This document shows positions 53,647-62,543 of a DNA stretch of 64,000 bases, in pieces. A model generated the notes under the pieces. The model did not search any database. It was not told where the DNA came from and saw nothing but the letters and a program-made list of their open reading frames with translations. The DNA comes from Flavobacterium sp. DG2-3 (GTDB lineage Bacteria; Bacteroidota; Bacteroidia; Flavobacteriales; Flavobacteriaceae), in assembly GCF_030730925.1 (NCBI RefSeq), contig NZ_JAVAMB010000016.1, positions 1 to 64,000 of the forward strand. The letters are read 5' to 3'. The first letter of the stretch is position 1; the number at the start of each line of letters is the position of its first letter. A program made the translations under genes and the position numbers.

Positions 53647-53820
53647 ATGAAAACTTTTAAAATAATAATAATGATTCTTGCGATTTCGGTTGCGTTATAC
53701 GAACAGGTTTCGGAAGAAAAAAACATCTATATCATGATTGGTGCAATTGTGGTTTTTATGTTTGGAATGATGCAACTGAGTGCAAAAACACCAAGTAAAC
53801 ATAACGATAAAGAAGAGTAG
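53647..53820 (+). CDS. 57-residue membrane peptide upstream of the Smr gene
   Basis: An ATG at 53647 opens a frame to TAG at 53820 that encodes a peptide with two hydrophobic segments (MKTFKIIIMILAISVALYEQ, and IMIGAIVVFMFGMMQL) and a charged tail (KTPSKHNDKEE). The stop is one base before the Smr gene start at 53822, which is a strong sign of a real, translationally coupled gene. I know no family for it. Confidence 0.68.
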   Translation: MKTFKIIIMILAISVALYEQVSEEKNIYIMIGAIVVFMFGMMQLSAKTPSKHNDKEE

Positions 53821-53821
53821 G

Positions 53822-54373
53822 ATGCTGACAAAAGGAGATAAGGTTTCGGTACTCGACGAAGCCATAAACGGAATCGTTGTTTCGGTTAAAAATAATGAAG
53901 TTTTAATTGAAACAGAGGATGGATTTATGATGACATTTTTAGTCAATGAGTTGATTAAATTTCAAGAAACCAGTGATTTAATGAATTCTATTAAAAGAAT
54001 TGATTTAGATGAAGCTTCAAAAGATAAAATCGAGCCAAAACCGAGAAGTTTTGTAAAAGAAAAGAAAGAAAAACGCGATGTTGGTGTTCCAGAATTTGAT
54101 TTGCATATCGAAAAATTGGTTCCTAATAAACGCGGAATGTCCAACTACGATATTTTGACACTGCAGACCGAAACGGCAAAAAGACATATCGAATTTGCGA
54201 TAAGAAACCGCATTCCGAAAATCGTTTTTATTCATGGTGTTGGTGAAGGAATTTTAAAAGCAGAACTTGATTTTTTATTGGGCCGTTATGACGGAATTGA
54301 TTTTCAAGATGCCAATTATCAAAAATATGGTCTTGGAGCGACCGAAGTTTATATAAGGCAAAACAATAAATAA
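53822..54373 (+). CDS. Smr-domain protein with N-terminal DUF2027-like part
   Basis: A 183-residue protein. The N-terminal 60 residues form a small beta-barrel (MLTKGDKVSVLDEAINGIVV, shown from KGDKVSVLDEAI). The C-terminal Smr domain (about 95-183) has DLHIEKL, the HGVGEGILKAEL motif and YGLGATEVYIRQ. Smr domains act as nicking or RNA-cleaving endonucleases, for example in MutS2, but the substrate of these stand-alone forms is not settled. The first ATG after the small membrane peptide gene is used. Confidence 0.88.
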   Translation: MLTKGDKVSVLDEAINGIVVSVKNNEVLIETEDGFMMTFLVNELIKFQETSDLMNSIKRIDLDEASKDKIEPKPRSFVKEKKEKRDVGVPEFDLHIEKLVPNKRGMSNYDILTLQTETAKRHIEFAIRNRIPKIVFIHGVGEGILKAELDFLLGRYDGIDFQDANYQKYGLGATEVYIRQNNK

Positions 54374-54414
54374 AGAGGTATTTCTTAACTGCACAAGCTT
54401 CATTTTAAAGCATA

Positions 54415-54478
54415 AAAAACGTCTGTTTTTTGTCCTGATTTCGTTGTAAAATCATTTCAAAAAACAGACGTTTTTTTG
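54415..54478. terminator. long hairpin terminator
   Basis: The stem AAAAAACGTCTGTTTTTTG pairs with CAAAAAACAGACGTTTTTTT across a 25-base loop. It lies between the Smr gene and the convergent lipoprotein gene (stop at 54520). Confidence 0.85.
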
Positions 54479-54519
54479 TAAGAATTATTTCTGCCGATTT
54501 CTTTTAGAAAGAGATGCTT

Positions 54520-55515
54520 TTAGTTGGTTACAGTTCGAGTAATTTTTCCAAGAAGAAAACTAGTTCCAAGTTGAAAATTGCTCTTTCCTTTTTCTAAAAT
54601 TACATTTCTAAGTACGATTGTGTGCGTGTATGTTTGTGCGGTAAGAGTCGTTGTCACTTCAATAATTCCGCTTTCATTTGGTTTGCCAAGCTGACCTGTC
54701 CAAGTCTCTTCAATTGCAGGAGCACTTGGCTGTGGTGTAGCACAAATAAAGGCTGGAGTAATAGTGCCTGTTTCATCTTTGGCAACTTTATAAAAAACTT
54801 TGTTTTGTGTAGCGGTTATTAAACTTGTACGTGGTTGGTTACTAGGGGTAACTTCATTGACAAGTAATGCTGGGTCAATATCATCAATAGATAAATAGAA
54901 ATCAACATTATAATTGTAAACCCTTTTTATATCGGTACACTCATGAGCAGCATTGTTCGGATCCGTTAAGAAATTTAAATTGGCTTGATCAACGTTAACA
55001 GTATATTTTCCAAATGCAAACTCTGCCTCTGTTTGGTTTCCAGATGGTTTTGCAAATGTTATATTTTTAAAAATAATACTGTGCTCATAACCATTTATTC
55101 TTGTACTTCCTTCTATTGGACCAGCCACTGGAAGTTGACTCGTTACAATTTCAATTAAACCATCGATTCCATTCCATTCTTCTGTTACTCTTGGAGTAGT
55201 TGGCGGAATTGCACCGCAAATATTAGTTGTTGCAACGGTTCCGTCATAGGCTCTATACACTACACGATAGGAACCGCTACCTTTTGAGTCAATTGTATAA
55301 ATGTTTGTTCCAGGCTCATTTTTAATTGCTCCTTCTGGCATTTGAAGCAATAATGCTTCTTGAGATTTTAATTTATAAATCAAAGTATTTGTTGTAGGAT
55401 CGCAGGCTTGAGAATTTTCAACATCTGCAAAATCTATTTGGTCTACAGTTAAATCTCCATCATCGCATCCATTCAAGAAAAGAGCAAATAATAGGAGGGC
55501 AGCATATTTTTTCAT
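54520..55515 (-). CDS. lipoprotein with two tandem beta domains, function unknown
   Basis: A 331-residue lipoprotein (signal LLLFALFLNGCDDGD, Cys about 16). The mature part looks like two similar halves. The first holds CGAIPPTTPRVTEEWNG (about 105) and the second CATPQPSAPAIEETWTG (about 260), both followed by a region ending in a long strand (IVLRNVILEK). This suggests an internal duplication. The family is not recognised. I use the signal-peptide ATG. The frame upstream overlaps the start of the divergent cysteine desulfurase region. Confidence 0.75.
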   Translation of the reverse strand: MKKYAALLLFALFLNGCDDGDLTVDQIDFADVENSQACDPTTNTLIYKLKSQEALLLQMPEGAIKNEPGTNIYTIDSKGSGSYRVVYRAYDGTVATTNICGAIPPTTPRVTEEWNGIDGLIEIVTSQLPVAGPIEGSTRINGYEHSIIFKNITFAKPSGNQTEAEFAFGKYTVNVDQANLNFLTDPNNAAHECTDIKRVYNYNVDFYLSIDDIDPALLVNEVTPSNQPRTSLITATQNKVFYKVAKDETGTITPAFICATPQPSAPAIEETWTGQLGKPNESGIIEVTTTLTAQTYTHTIVLRNVILEKGKSNFQLGTSFLLGKITRTVTN

Positions 55516-55570
55516 CGTAAAAATTATTTGGGTCAAAAATAGTGAAAAAATTGCCAAATGATATTTAAGA

Positions 55571-55597
55571 TTTGACAATTGATATTTCTTAACTTTG
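55571..55597 (+). promoter_or_regulatory. candidate promoter of the cysteine desulfurase gene
   Basis: TTTG at 55571-55574 and an exact TAACTTTG at 55590-55597, separated by 15 bases (shorter than the usual 18-20). The ATG starts at 55603, so the leader would be very short. Confidence 0.45.
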
Positions 55598-55602
55598 CAA
55601 CA

Positions 55603-56727
55603 ATGAAAAAAGTATATCTAGATAATGCCTCAACAACTGCCATGCGTCCCGAAGTAATTCAGGAAATGACAAAAATAATGCTTGAGGATTACGGAAATCC
55701 GTCGTCTACGCATAGTTTTGGACGAAATGGTAAGACAATATTAGAACTTTCAAGAAAGAGTATTGCAAAGCACTTAAATTGCACGGCTCAAGAAATTATT
55801 TTTACTTCTGGTGGAACGGAAGCCGATAATTGGATTCTGCGCTCTGCTGTTGAAGATTTAAAAGTAGAAAGAATTATTACTTCCAAAATCGAGCATCATG
55901 CCGTTTTGCATACCGTTTGGGTGCTTCAGGAAGAATATAATATTCAAGTCGATTATGTTAAGGTAAATGCAGACGGAAGTCTAGATTTAACGCATTTGTC
56001 TAATTTATTGGCCGACGAAAAAAAGACTTTGGTAAGTTTAATGCATGTAAATAACGAAACAGGAGCTATTTTAGATTTAGATCGTGTAAGCGTGATTTGC
56101 AAGCAATATAACGCTTTGTTTCATTCAGACACCGTTCAGTCTATCGGGAAAACAGAAATCGACCTGCAAAAGACTCCTGTTGATTTTATTTTAGCGAGCG
56201 CTCATAAATTTCATGGACCAAAAGGCATCGGATTTGCTTTTGTTCGAAAAAATTCGGGTTTGCAGCCATTACTTTTTGGAGGCGAACAAGAAAAAGGTCT
56301 TCGTGCTGGAACCGAAGCGGTGCATCAGATTGCCGGAATGGCAAAAGCTTTGGCTATTTCGTATGAAAAGCTAGATGAAGAAAGAGCCTATATTTCAGAA
56401 TTAAAAAACTATTTGATTGAACAATTAGAAATTCATTTTCCAGATTTTAGAATTAATGGAAAAAAAGACGATTTCTATAATATCATCAATATCATATTGC
56501 CTTTTTCTTCAGACAAAACTTCGATGCTGCTTTTTAGTTTGGATATGAAAGGAATTGCGGTTTCTAGAGGAAGCGCGTGCCAATCTGGAAGTATAAAACC
56601 TTCTCATGTTTTAAACGAAATGCTTTCGGAGACGGATTTAAAATTACCAAATCTCCGAATTTCATTTAGTCATTACAACACCAAAGAAGATATCGATTGG
56701 CTGATTGAGAGTTTGAGTTCTGTTTGA
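55603..56727 (+). CDS. cysteine desulfurase (NifS/IscS-like)
   Basis: A 374-residue PLP enzyme that takes sulfur from cysteine for iron-sulfur or thio-cofactor synthesis. The N-terminal VYLDNASTTAMRPEV is typical. The PLP Lys is in ILASAHKFHGPKGIGF (about 198). The catalytic Cys is in SRGSACQSGSIKPSHV (about 324). No iscU, suf or tRNA-thiolation gene is nearby, so the acceptor is not clear. The start is the ATG giving MKKVYLDNA. Confidence 0.93.
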   Translation: MKKVYLDNASTTAMRPEVIQEMTKIMLEDYGNPSSTHSFGRNGKTILELSRKSIAKHLNCTAQEIIFTSGGTEADNWILRSAVEDLKVERIITSKIEHHAVLHTVWVLQEEYNIQVDYVKVNADGSLDLTHLSNLLADEKKTLVSLMHVNNETGAILDLDRVSVICKQYNALFHSDTVQSIGKTEIDLQKTPVDFILASAHKFHGPKGIGFAFVRKNSGLQPLLFGGEQEKGLRAGTEAVHQIAGMAKALAISYEKLDEERAYISELKNYLIEQLEIHFPDFRINGKKDDFYNIINIILPFSSDKTSMLLFSLDMKGIAVSRGSACQSGSIKPSHVLNEMLSETDLKLPNLRISFSHYNTKEDIDWLIESLSSV

Positions 56728-56773
56728 TGCTAAGCTACTAAGGTTCTAAGTTGCTAAGTTCCTAAGATCTTAT
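56726..56773. repeat. octamer array N3-CTAAG, single arm
   Basis: Units GATGCTAAG, CTACTAAG, GTTCTAAG, TTGCTAAG, TTCCTAAG directly follow the stop of the cysteine desulfurase gene. No inverse partner is present. It is followed by a single GTCAGACTGAGCGGAGTCG element at 56794-56815. Confidence 0.85.
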
Positions 56774-56793
56774 TAAATATCAACTACGTTTGT

Positions 56794-56815
56794 GTCAGAC
56801 TGAGCGGAGTCGAAG
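56794..56815. repeat. GTCAGGCTGAGCGGAGTCGAAG-type element
   Basis: One copy with a single mismatch (GACT for GGCT). It lies three bases from the stop of the TsaC-type gene. Confidence 0.85.
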
Positions 56816-56818
56816 TCA

Positions 56819-57379
56819 TTATTTTCTAATGACTTTTACTTGCGAATCGTTGGTTAATTTAATTATCGTAGAAGATTTTCCGTTTATTTTATCTTGGTTT
56901 AGTTTTACCACATAATCAACTCCATTGATGATTTCTGGGCTAATGTCTTTGAAAGCAATTGGTGTAGGCTGTCCTGAAATATTGGCTGAAGTAGAAACCA
57001 AAGGCTTTTTCATTCTTTCCATTAATTTGTAGCAGAAAGGTTCTTTTACTAAACGAACTCCCAGAGATTTGTCTGCTGCAATAATATTTGGAGCAACATT
57101 TCTAGCATCATCCAGAATTAAAGTAGTAGGTTTATCAGAGAGCTCCCAGATTTGCCAAGCCACTTCAGGAATGTTTTTAAATACGTTGTACATCATCTTT
57201 TCGCCATTCATTAAAACAATCATGCTTTGTGTTTCGGCGCGCTGTTTCAATTTGTAGATTTTAGCAACAGCTTCAGCATTGGTGGCATCACAGCCAATTC
57301 CCCAAACCGTATCTGTCGGGTACAAAATTATACCTCCATTTTTAATTACTTCGTATGCGTTGATGATTTCCTCGTTCAT
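56819..57379 (-). CDS. L-threonylcarbamoyladenylate synthase (TsaC/Sua5-type)
   Basis: A 186-residue YrdC-domain enzyme that makes threonylcarbamoyl-AMP from threonine, bicarbonate and ATP for the t6A modification of tRNA. The N-terminal motif ILYPTDTVWGIGCDATNAEA (about 18-37) and KQRAETQSMIVLMN, together with VSTSANISGQPTP (about 134), are the substrate-binding core. The C-terminal Sua5 domain is absent, as in the TsaC type. A strong -7 element TAACTTTG (minus strand, 57410-57403) precedes it. Confidence 0.94.
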   Translation of the reverse strand: MNEEIINAYEVIKNGGIILYPTDTVWGIGCDATNAEAVAKIYKLKQRAETQSMIVLMNGEKMMYNVFKNIPEVAWQIWELSDKPTTLILDDARNVAPNIIAADKSLGVRLVKEPFCYKLMERMKKPLVSTSANISGQPTPIAFKDISPEIINGVDYVVKLNQDKINGKSSTIIKLTNDSQVKVIRK

Positions 57380-57484
57380 TTGACAAATTATTTTTAAGAT
57401 TACAAAGTTATAAATTTTACTTGTAATTGCTTTTGATCGTATTTGTAAATAGAAAATCTATTACTCTAATAAAAAAAGAGATGT

Positions 57485-58642
57485 TTATGGTTTTTTGGCT
57501 GAAGATTTTAGTTTTGTTTTAGCCAATTCCATCATCGGGTGCTCAATGTATTTGAATGCCAATTGGCTGATAAAAATTAACGGAAAAACACAGCATGCTA
57601 TAATAGACCAAAATTCCAAATCAGTTAATTTTTTAGCTCTTTCAAATCCGATAATAAAATAGAAAACCACAAATAATAAAGTTCCGTGGAGCAAATAAAT
57701 ACTATACGTAATTTGTCCAAATTTGCGCGAAAAAGCACTTGATAGAATTCCGAAGAAATTATTTCCAGATGCAATTATGATAAATACTATCGAAGTGATA
57801 ATGATCGGGATTGGTTTTCTGCCGCTATTGAAGAAATAAATAGAGCATGCAATTAGAATAATAGCTAGAAAAGTATATTTTTTCTGTTTTAAAACACTTC
57901 CAAATATATTTTTATTAATTAATACAGCTGCAATAATACCGCCCAAAAAAGGGAAGAAGTGCCTTAAAGAAGATCCGTTTATAATCATGATAAGAGCAGC
58001 TGTTGCAGTAAATAGTATTAATGTCTTGTAATTTGTTTTGATTTTAAAAAATAGTGCGATAAGAGGCAGTAAAAAGTAAAAAGCCCATTCGTAAGGCAAT
58101 GTCCAAGTTACGCCAGCGTTTAGCAAGTAGCTATCTTCTAATCCGTTAATGTTTAATCCTTTTTTAACATTAAAAAACAGCCATGAAAGTATGCTTTTTA
58201 TGTTTTCAAATAAAGGAATTTTTGAGGTGAAATTGGTTAAATAGCCGGCAATAAAAAAGATAATGCCAACAGAAACGAGATACATTGGGAAAAGTCTATA
58301 TGCACGCGCACTGATGTAAGCTCTCCAATTGATTTTTTTGTTTTTACTGTTTATTAATTTTAAAGTGAATAAAAAAGCAGTGATTACAAAGAAAAAAGCA
58401 ACAGTAGTTTGTCCAAAATGATTAAATAAATTGGATTTTGGTTCATTCCATTCGCCGCTTTGAAGAAAAAATCTCCAGATATAGCTATGGTGCAAGAAAA
58501 CAAAAAAAGCGAGATAACCTCTTAAGCCATCAATTTCAGGATAACGCACATCTACTACATCTATTTTTACCAATTTGTTTGTTAGCAGTACAGAAATAAT
58601 TAAGGCAAATAGGATGAAAACTAAATAAATAGTAAATGTCAT
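57485..58642 (-). CDS. acyltransferase-3 family membrane protein
   Basis: A 385-residue inner-membrane protein with about ten hydrophobic helices. The catalytic region EIDGLRGYLAFFVFLHHSYIW (shown in part, EIDGLRG and FLHHS, about 40-56) carries the Arg and His pair of the OafA/acyltransferase-3 family. It transfers acetyl or another acyl group to a sugar. Its place next to sugar transferases suggests O-acetylation of a surface glycan. It is the first gene of the leftward side of the glycan region. Confidence 0.9.
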   Translation of the reverse strand: MTFTIYLVFILFALIISVLLTNKLVKIDVVDVRYPEIDGLRGYLAFFVFLHHSYIWRFFLQSGEWNEPKSNLFNHFGQTTVAFFFVITAFLFTLKLINSKNKKINWRAYISARAYRLFPMYLVSVGIIFFIAGYLTNFTSKIPLFENIKSILSWLFFNVKKGLNINGLEDSYLLNAGVTWTLPYEWAFYFLLPLIALFFKIKTNYKTLILFTATAALIMIINGSSLRHFFPFLGGIIAAVLINKNIFGSVLKQKKYTFLAIILIACSIYFFNSGRKPIPIIITSIVFIIIASGNNFFGILSSAFSRKFGQITYSIYLLHGTLLFVVFYFIIGFERAKKLTDLEFWSIIACCVFPLIFISQLAFKYIEHPMMELAKTKLKSSAKKP

Positions 58643-58787
58643 TTTTGGAAATAAATTTATTTGTGGATTTTTTTAACAGTTTTTAAACTTTTGCAAACAT
58701 AGTGAACCGATTTTGCATGCAAAAATATTACGGTTAAAATTATCTTAAATAAATTGAATCTTACAAGACAAACTTTTGAGCCTAATA

Positions 58788-59750
58788 TTATAGAGTATTA
58801 TTCTCTAGTATAACATGATTTGTCCAGCCTTTTAAAGTGTATTGATTTAAAATCACATCTGGAATTTTTTCATATTCGTTTTTGAAAAAATCCATTGGAA
58901 TGAACGGATTTTTTTCATCAATAATTAAAATGTTATTAGGGTTATAAAAATCGTAATTTTTAATATCCGCATTGGTGGTGATAAGTTTTTTTTCTAAACC
59001 TAAACTTTCAAAAACTCTAAAAGTAAGTCCGTTTTGACAAAGTCGGTTAATGTCTAAAAGGACTTTTGAGCGGTTGATGTAATCATTCACTTCGCTCAAA
59101 GGCATATGGCTTCGTATGTAAGTAATATTTTCGTCATTGTCCTGTTGTTTTTTATCGTAAACAATGAATTTGAATTTTGCATTTTGCGAAGCCAAATTTG
59201 CTGCAATTCTTTTTAATATCGGAAGTCTTTTGTCGATCGAGCTAATGTTAAAAACATCGTATTCGAATTGATCGGTATGAATTGCGTTTTCTGAATTGTA
59301 AATCCAGTTTGGAGCAAATTTTAAATTGAAATTTTCGCAGTCTTCTTTTTCAAAAGAATAAACTTCATCAAAACAATGCAAAACCCTTTTAATTTTTGGA
59401 CAGCGATAAATATTATCATTAAAAAAGCCAATCGATTTTTTAGTGTAATTTTTAAATTCTAAAATGCTTTTTGGTGTTATAAAATCGCCTTTTATTGTTA
59501 AAATCACATCTTGAACCTGATCATTTTTCTTTAATTCATTGACGATTTCTTTTCCGTAATGCTGATGTTTTAAGTTTGTTTTGAAGAACGCTTTTAAGAT
59601 CACATTGTACGCTTTATGAAATACAGAAGGATATTTGTATTTGAAAGTGTTGAAGTCAATATGACGAACAATATGGCCCTGTTTTTCTAAGTCAGTAGCG
59701 ATATGTTTGTTGAGTCCCCAGTTGTCTAAACTTATAAGAGTAATATGCAT
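58788..59750 (-). CDS. CgeB-like glycosyltransferase
   Basis: A 320-residue protein with two Rossmann-like halves of the GT-B kind. Near the end it has LDINRLCQNGLTFRVFESLGLEKKLITTN (shown from LTFRVFESLGLEKKL), which corresponds to the nucleotide-sugar region of the CgeB/DUF3880 group. No signal peptide is present. It probably adds a sugar to LOS or another surface glycan. It is followed on the opposite strand by the kinase-like gene. The sugar and acceptor are unknown. Confidence 0.72.
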   Translation of the reverse strand: MHITLISLDNWGLNKHIATDLEKQGHIVRHIDFNTFKYKYPSVFHKAYNVILKAFFKTNLKHQHYGKEIVNELKKNDQVQDVILTIKGDFITPKSILEFKNYTKKSIGFFNDNIYRCPKIKRVLHCFDEVYSFEKEDCENFNLKFAPNWIYNSENAIHTDQFEYDVFNISSIDKRLPILKRIAANLASQNAKFKFIVYDKKQQDNDENITYIRSHMPLSEVNDYINRSKVLLDINRLCQNGLTFRVFESLGLEKKLITTNADIKNYDFYNPNNILIIDEKNPFIPMDFFKNEYEKIPDVILNQYTLKGWTNHVILENNTL

Positions 59751-59810
59751 TATCTTGAAAATAGTTTTTATTAGTTGGTAAAACTAGCTAAATTTGCTGA
59801 AACAATTTTT

Positions 59811-60578
59811 ATGATTTTAAGATTAAATCGCGGATATGAAAAATTTGAAAATATTCTTCTTGAATATATTCGTTTTTTCAATACTAAAGGAGAAGACTTT
59901 GTAATTGGCCAGCGCAATCAGATAAAACTTTTTGATTTAGACGATAAAAAAATCAATATCAAATCGTTTAAAGTTCCGCATCTTATCAATAAAATTGCAT
60001 ATAAATACTTCAGAAAATCAAAAGCAAAGCGCTCTTTTGAGTTTGCAAATAAATTGTTAGAGTTAGGCGTTGGAACTCCAAAACCAATTGCATTTGCTGA
60101 GTTTTCGTCTTTTATAGGTTTAGAAAAAAGCTTTTATGCAAGCGAACAGTTGGAATGCGATCTTACCTATAGAGAATTGGTAGAAATTCCCGATTTTCCA
60201 GATCGCGACAATATTTTGAGACAATTCACCAAATTTAGTTTTGATCTTCACGAAAAAGGAATTGAATTCTTAGACCATTCGCCAGGAAATACTTTAATAA
60301 AAAAGAATGCCAGCGGAAATTATGATTTCTTTCTGGTAGATTTGAACAGAATGGAATTTCATGATGCTATGTCTTTTGAAATGCGTATGAAAAACTTATG
60401 CCGACTAACTCCGTTGAAAGAAATGGTGGCGACAATGAGTAACGAATATGCTAAATATTATAACGCGCAACCGGAAGAGAAGATTTTCGAAACTTTATGG
60501 AAAGATACTTCCGATTTTCAAGAGAAGTTTTACAGAAAAAAACGACTGAAAAAGAAACTTAAATTCTGGAAGAAGTAA
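59811..60578 (+). CDS. InaA/Kdo-kinase-like lipopolysaccharide kinase
   Basis: A 255-residue protein of the eukaryotic-like kinase fold (Kdo/WaaP family). The beta-strand Lys region lies near KKINIKSFKVPHL (about 45-58). The catalytic loop is EFLDHSPGNTLIKK (about 162-175), with Asp and Asn. The metal-binding Asp is in FFLVDLNRMEF (about 185). It probably phosphorylates a core sugar of LOS. The start is the ATG before ILRLNRGYEKF. A TTG further up would add an unlikely N-end. Its 3' end overlaps the convergent GT2 gene by 20 bases. Confidence 0.82.
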   Translation: MILRLNRGYEKFENILLEYIRFFNTKGEDFVIGQRNQIKLFDLDDKKINIKSFKVPHLINKIAYKYFRKSKAKRSFEFANKLLELGVGTPKPIAFAEFSSFIGLEKSFYASEQLECDLTYRELVEIPDFPDRDNILRQFTKFSFDLHEKGIEFLDHSPGNTLIKKNASGNYDFFLVDLNRMEFHDAMSFEMRMKNLCRLTPLKEMVATMSNEYAKYYNAQPEEKIFETLWKDTSDFQEKFYRKKRLKKKLKFWKK

Positions 60579-61329
60579 GTCTTCTTAATTCTTTATAGCG
60601 AATAAAAACGCTATAAGCATTCAAATAACATATAGTAACGCCTTTTCCTCCGTCAAGAAAACCAAAACGGATTAGAAATTGGTACAAAAAAGTATAGAAA
60701 GGATGTAAAATCTGTAGTAAGAAATATGGTTTTATTCCTTTTGCAAATTTTTCATTCGCTTTCAGGATTCCATAATTATACATTTTCGATTTATAATCTG
60801 AATAAGAAGAATACGAAAAATGTATTATTTTGTTTTTTAAAGTAGAAATTGGTCCATTTACGATTAATTTTTCATGAACGGTTCTTTCTTCATTATATCG
60901 ACATTTTGATTTGTTAAAAAGTCTGAAAATTTTATCAGTCTGCCAGCCGCTGAAATTCAGTCTACTCTCTTTAAACATAAAAATGCGATAGATAAAATAG
61001 GCGCTTGCGGCGTTTTCAGAATCAATGGCTGTAATAATTTCAGATTTTAATTCAGATGTCAATCTCTCGTCAGCATCAATAAATAAAACCCATGGATTTT
61101 TAGCTTGATCTAAAGCAAAATTTCGCTGAGAAGTATAATCAATAAAAGTATTCTGAATGAGTTTTACATTTTTAAAAGAGTCAACAATACTAATCGTTTT
61201 GTCGGTACTATAAGAATCAACAACAATGATTTCGTCAGCAAAATCAATATCTTCTAGAAGCGATTTTATATGCTGTTCTTCATTAAGCGTAATAATCAAT
61301 ACTGATAATTTTTGCTTTTCATTATTCAT
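60559..61329 (-). CDS. family 2 glycosyltransferase (WaaE/KdtX-like)
   Basis: A 256-residue GT-A enzyme. The N-terminal LSVLIITLNEEQHIKSLLEDI and IIVVDSYSTDKTISIV bind the nucleotide sugar. The metal motif is FIDADERLT (about 84-90). The middle WQTDKIFRLFNKSKCRYN and HEKLIVNGPI are typical of the WaaE/KdtX type that adds a hexose to inner-core heptose or Kdo. It is a paralogue of the protein encoded at 62544-63299. It lies 19 bases downstream of the GT9 gene on the same strand. Confidence 0.9.
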   Translation of the reverse strand: MNNEKQKLSVLIITLNEEQHIKSLLEDIDFADEIIVVDSYSTDKTISIVDSFKNVKLIQNTFIDYTSQRNFALDQAKNPWVLFIDADERLTSELKSEIITAIDSENAASAYFIYRIFMFKESRLNFSGWQTDKIFRLFNKSKCRYNEERTVHEKLIVNGPISTLKNKIIHFSYSSYSDYKSKMYNYGILKANEKFAKGIKPYFLLQILHPFYTFLYQFLIRFGFLDGGKGVTICYLNAYSVFIRYKELRRLTSSRI

Positions 61330-61348
61330 TGGTGCGGTCTTTATTTTC

Positions 61349-62413
61349 TCAATTTTTATATTCTTGAAAATAAGTCTCTAATTTTTTAAGCATAAGTTCC
61401 AACGGATATTCAGCATAATATTCAAAAGTATGATCTTTAATGTATTGTTCGGTATGCTTTTCGTAGATTTCAGGTTTTAAATCTTTTAAGTGAACCGAAA
61501 CATTTTTGGCTTCATTTTCGAATAATTGCCAAGTTTCTTTTCGAACAGAAGGCGTAAAAATAGAAAAAGTCGGAATTTCTAAGGCTTTTGCCATATTTAC
61601 AGCGCCTCCTTCGTTTCCTATCAGCATTTCACATTGAGACAATATTGCTAAAAACTGACGTAAATCAGTAGCGTATAAATCAAAAATAATATGCTTTTTA
61701 GTTTCTCCAGAACAATAATTGTAAACCTCCAAAGCTTGCTCTTTTTGGTTTGGAATATAATTAAAGAGAATAGTAGCGTTTGTCTTGGCTACTGTAAAAT
61801 CAATAATTTTTGCCATTCCTTCAAGCGGATAGGTTTTGTAATGCTCGCTTCCTAAAATTCCAAACATAATAAGCGGCTTTTCATGATCAATATTGTAGCT
61901 ATTTAAAAGCTGTTTTGCTTCTGCAATTTCAGAATCTTTTAAAAAGATTTTTGGCTTTACATTCGTTATTTTTTCAGTAAAAAATGGTTTCAAAAGCAAC
62001 AATCGGTTTTCAATCGCCAAACCGTATTCTGATTTTATGGCATCAAAACGCTCGTAGCTGTAATTGTAAAAAATATTAGAATACCATTTGTGGTACGAAA
62101 CTTTATATTTTGCTCCAGAGAAAAAAGTGATCAGATTCGTTCCTAATTTGCTGTATACATCTATTACAGCATCATATTTTTTTCTTCGAATTTCAAAAAT
62201 GAATTTAATAAACCCAAAAGTCGATTTTCGGATTTTATTAGTTACCGGAATAATGTTATCAATATTCGGATTTTCTTTCAGAACATCAATCGAATTAGGA
62301 TAACACATATAGTCAATTGTAGAGTCAGGGAACTTGGCTTTTAAATTATTACAAATAATTGTGCTCGTCAAAACGTCTCCAATTCTTTTTTGTTGGATAA
62401 CTAATATTCTCAT
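61349..62413 (-). CDS. family 9 glycosyltransferase (heptosyltransferase-like)
   Basis: A 354-residue GT-B enzyme. The N-terminal MRILVIQQKRIGDVLTSTII is the acceptor loop of ADP-heptose transferases. The donor site has GNEGGAVNMAKALEIPTFSIF (shown from GNEGGAVNMAKAL, about 273). By family it adds heptose or a related sugar to the lipid A-core. I use the ATG giving MRILVIQQ, since the residues before it are atypical. It forms a two-gene operon with the GT2 gene downstream. Confidence 0.9.
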   Translation of the reverse strand: MRILVIQQKRIGDVLTSTIICNNLKAKFPDSTIDYMCYPNSIDVLKENPNIDNIIPVTNKIRKSTFGFIKFIFEIRRKKYDAVIDVYSKLGTNLITFFSGAKYKVSYHKWYSNIFYNYSYERFDAIKSEYGLAIENRLLLLKPFFTEKITNVKPKIFLKDSEIAEAKQLLNSYNIDHEKPLIMFGILGSEHYKTYPLEGMAKIIDFTVAKTNATILFNYIPNQKEQALEVYNYCSGETKKHIIFDLYATDLRQFLAILSQCEMLIGNEGGAVNMAKALEIPTFSIFTPSVRKETWQLFENEAKNVSVHLKDLKPEIYEKHTEQYIKDHTFEYYAEYPLELMLKKLETYFQEYKN

Positions 62414-62543
62414 TTGTTTTTGTGGTATCAATTTTCAAGGCTAAAGTACAAACTATTTTATGAAGTGTACAAGTGATGGCATTAATTAAGATTAAACTAA
62501 ATTAAAAAGTTATATTTTTGTGCTCAACAAATTAAAATTTACA

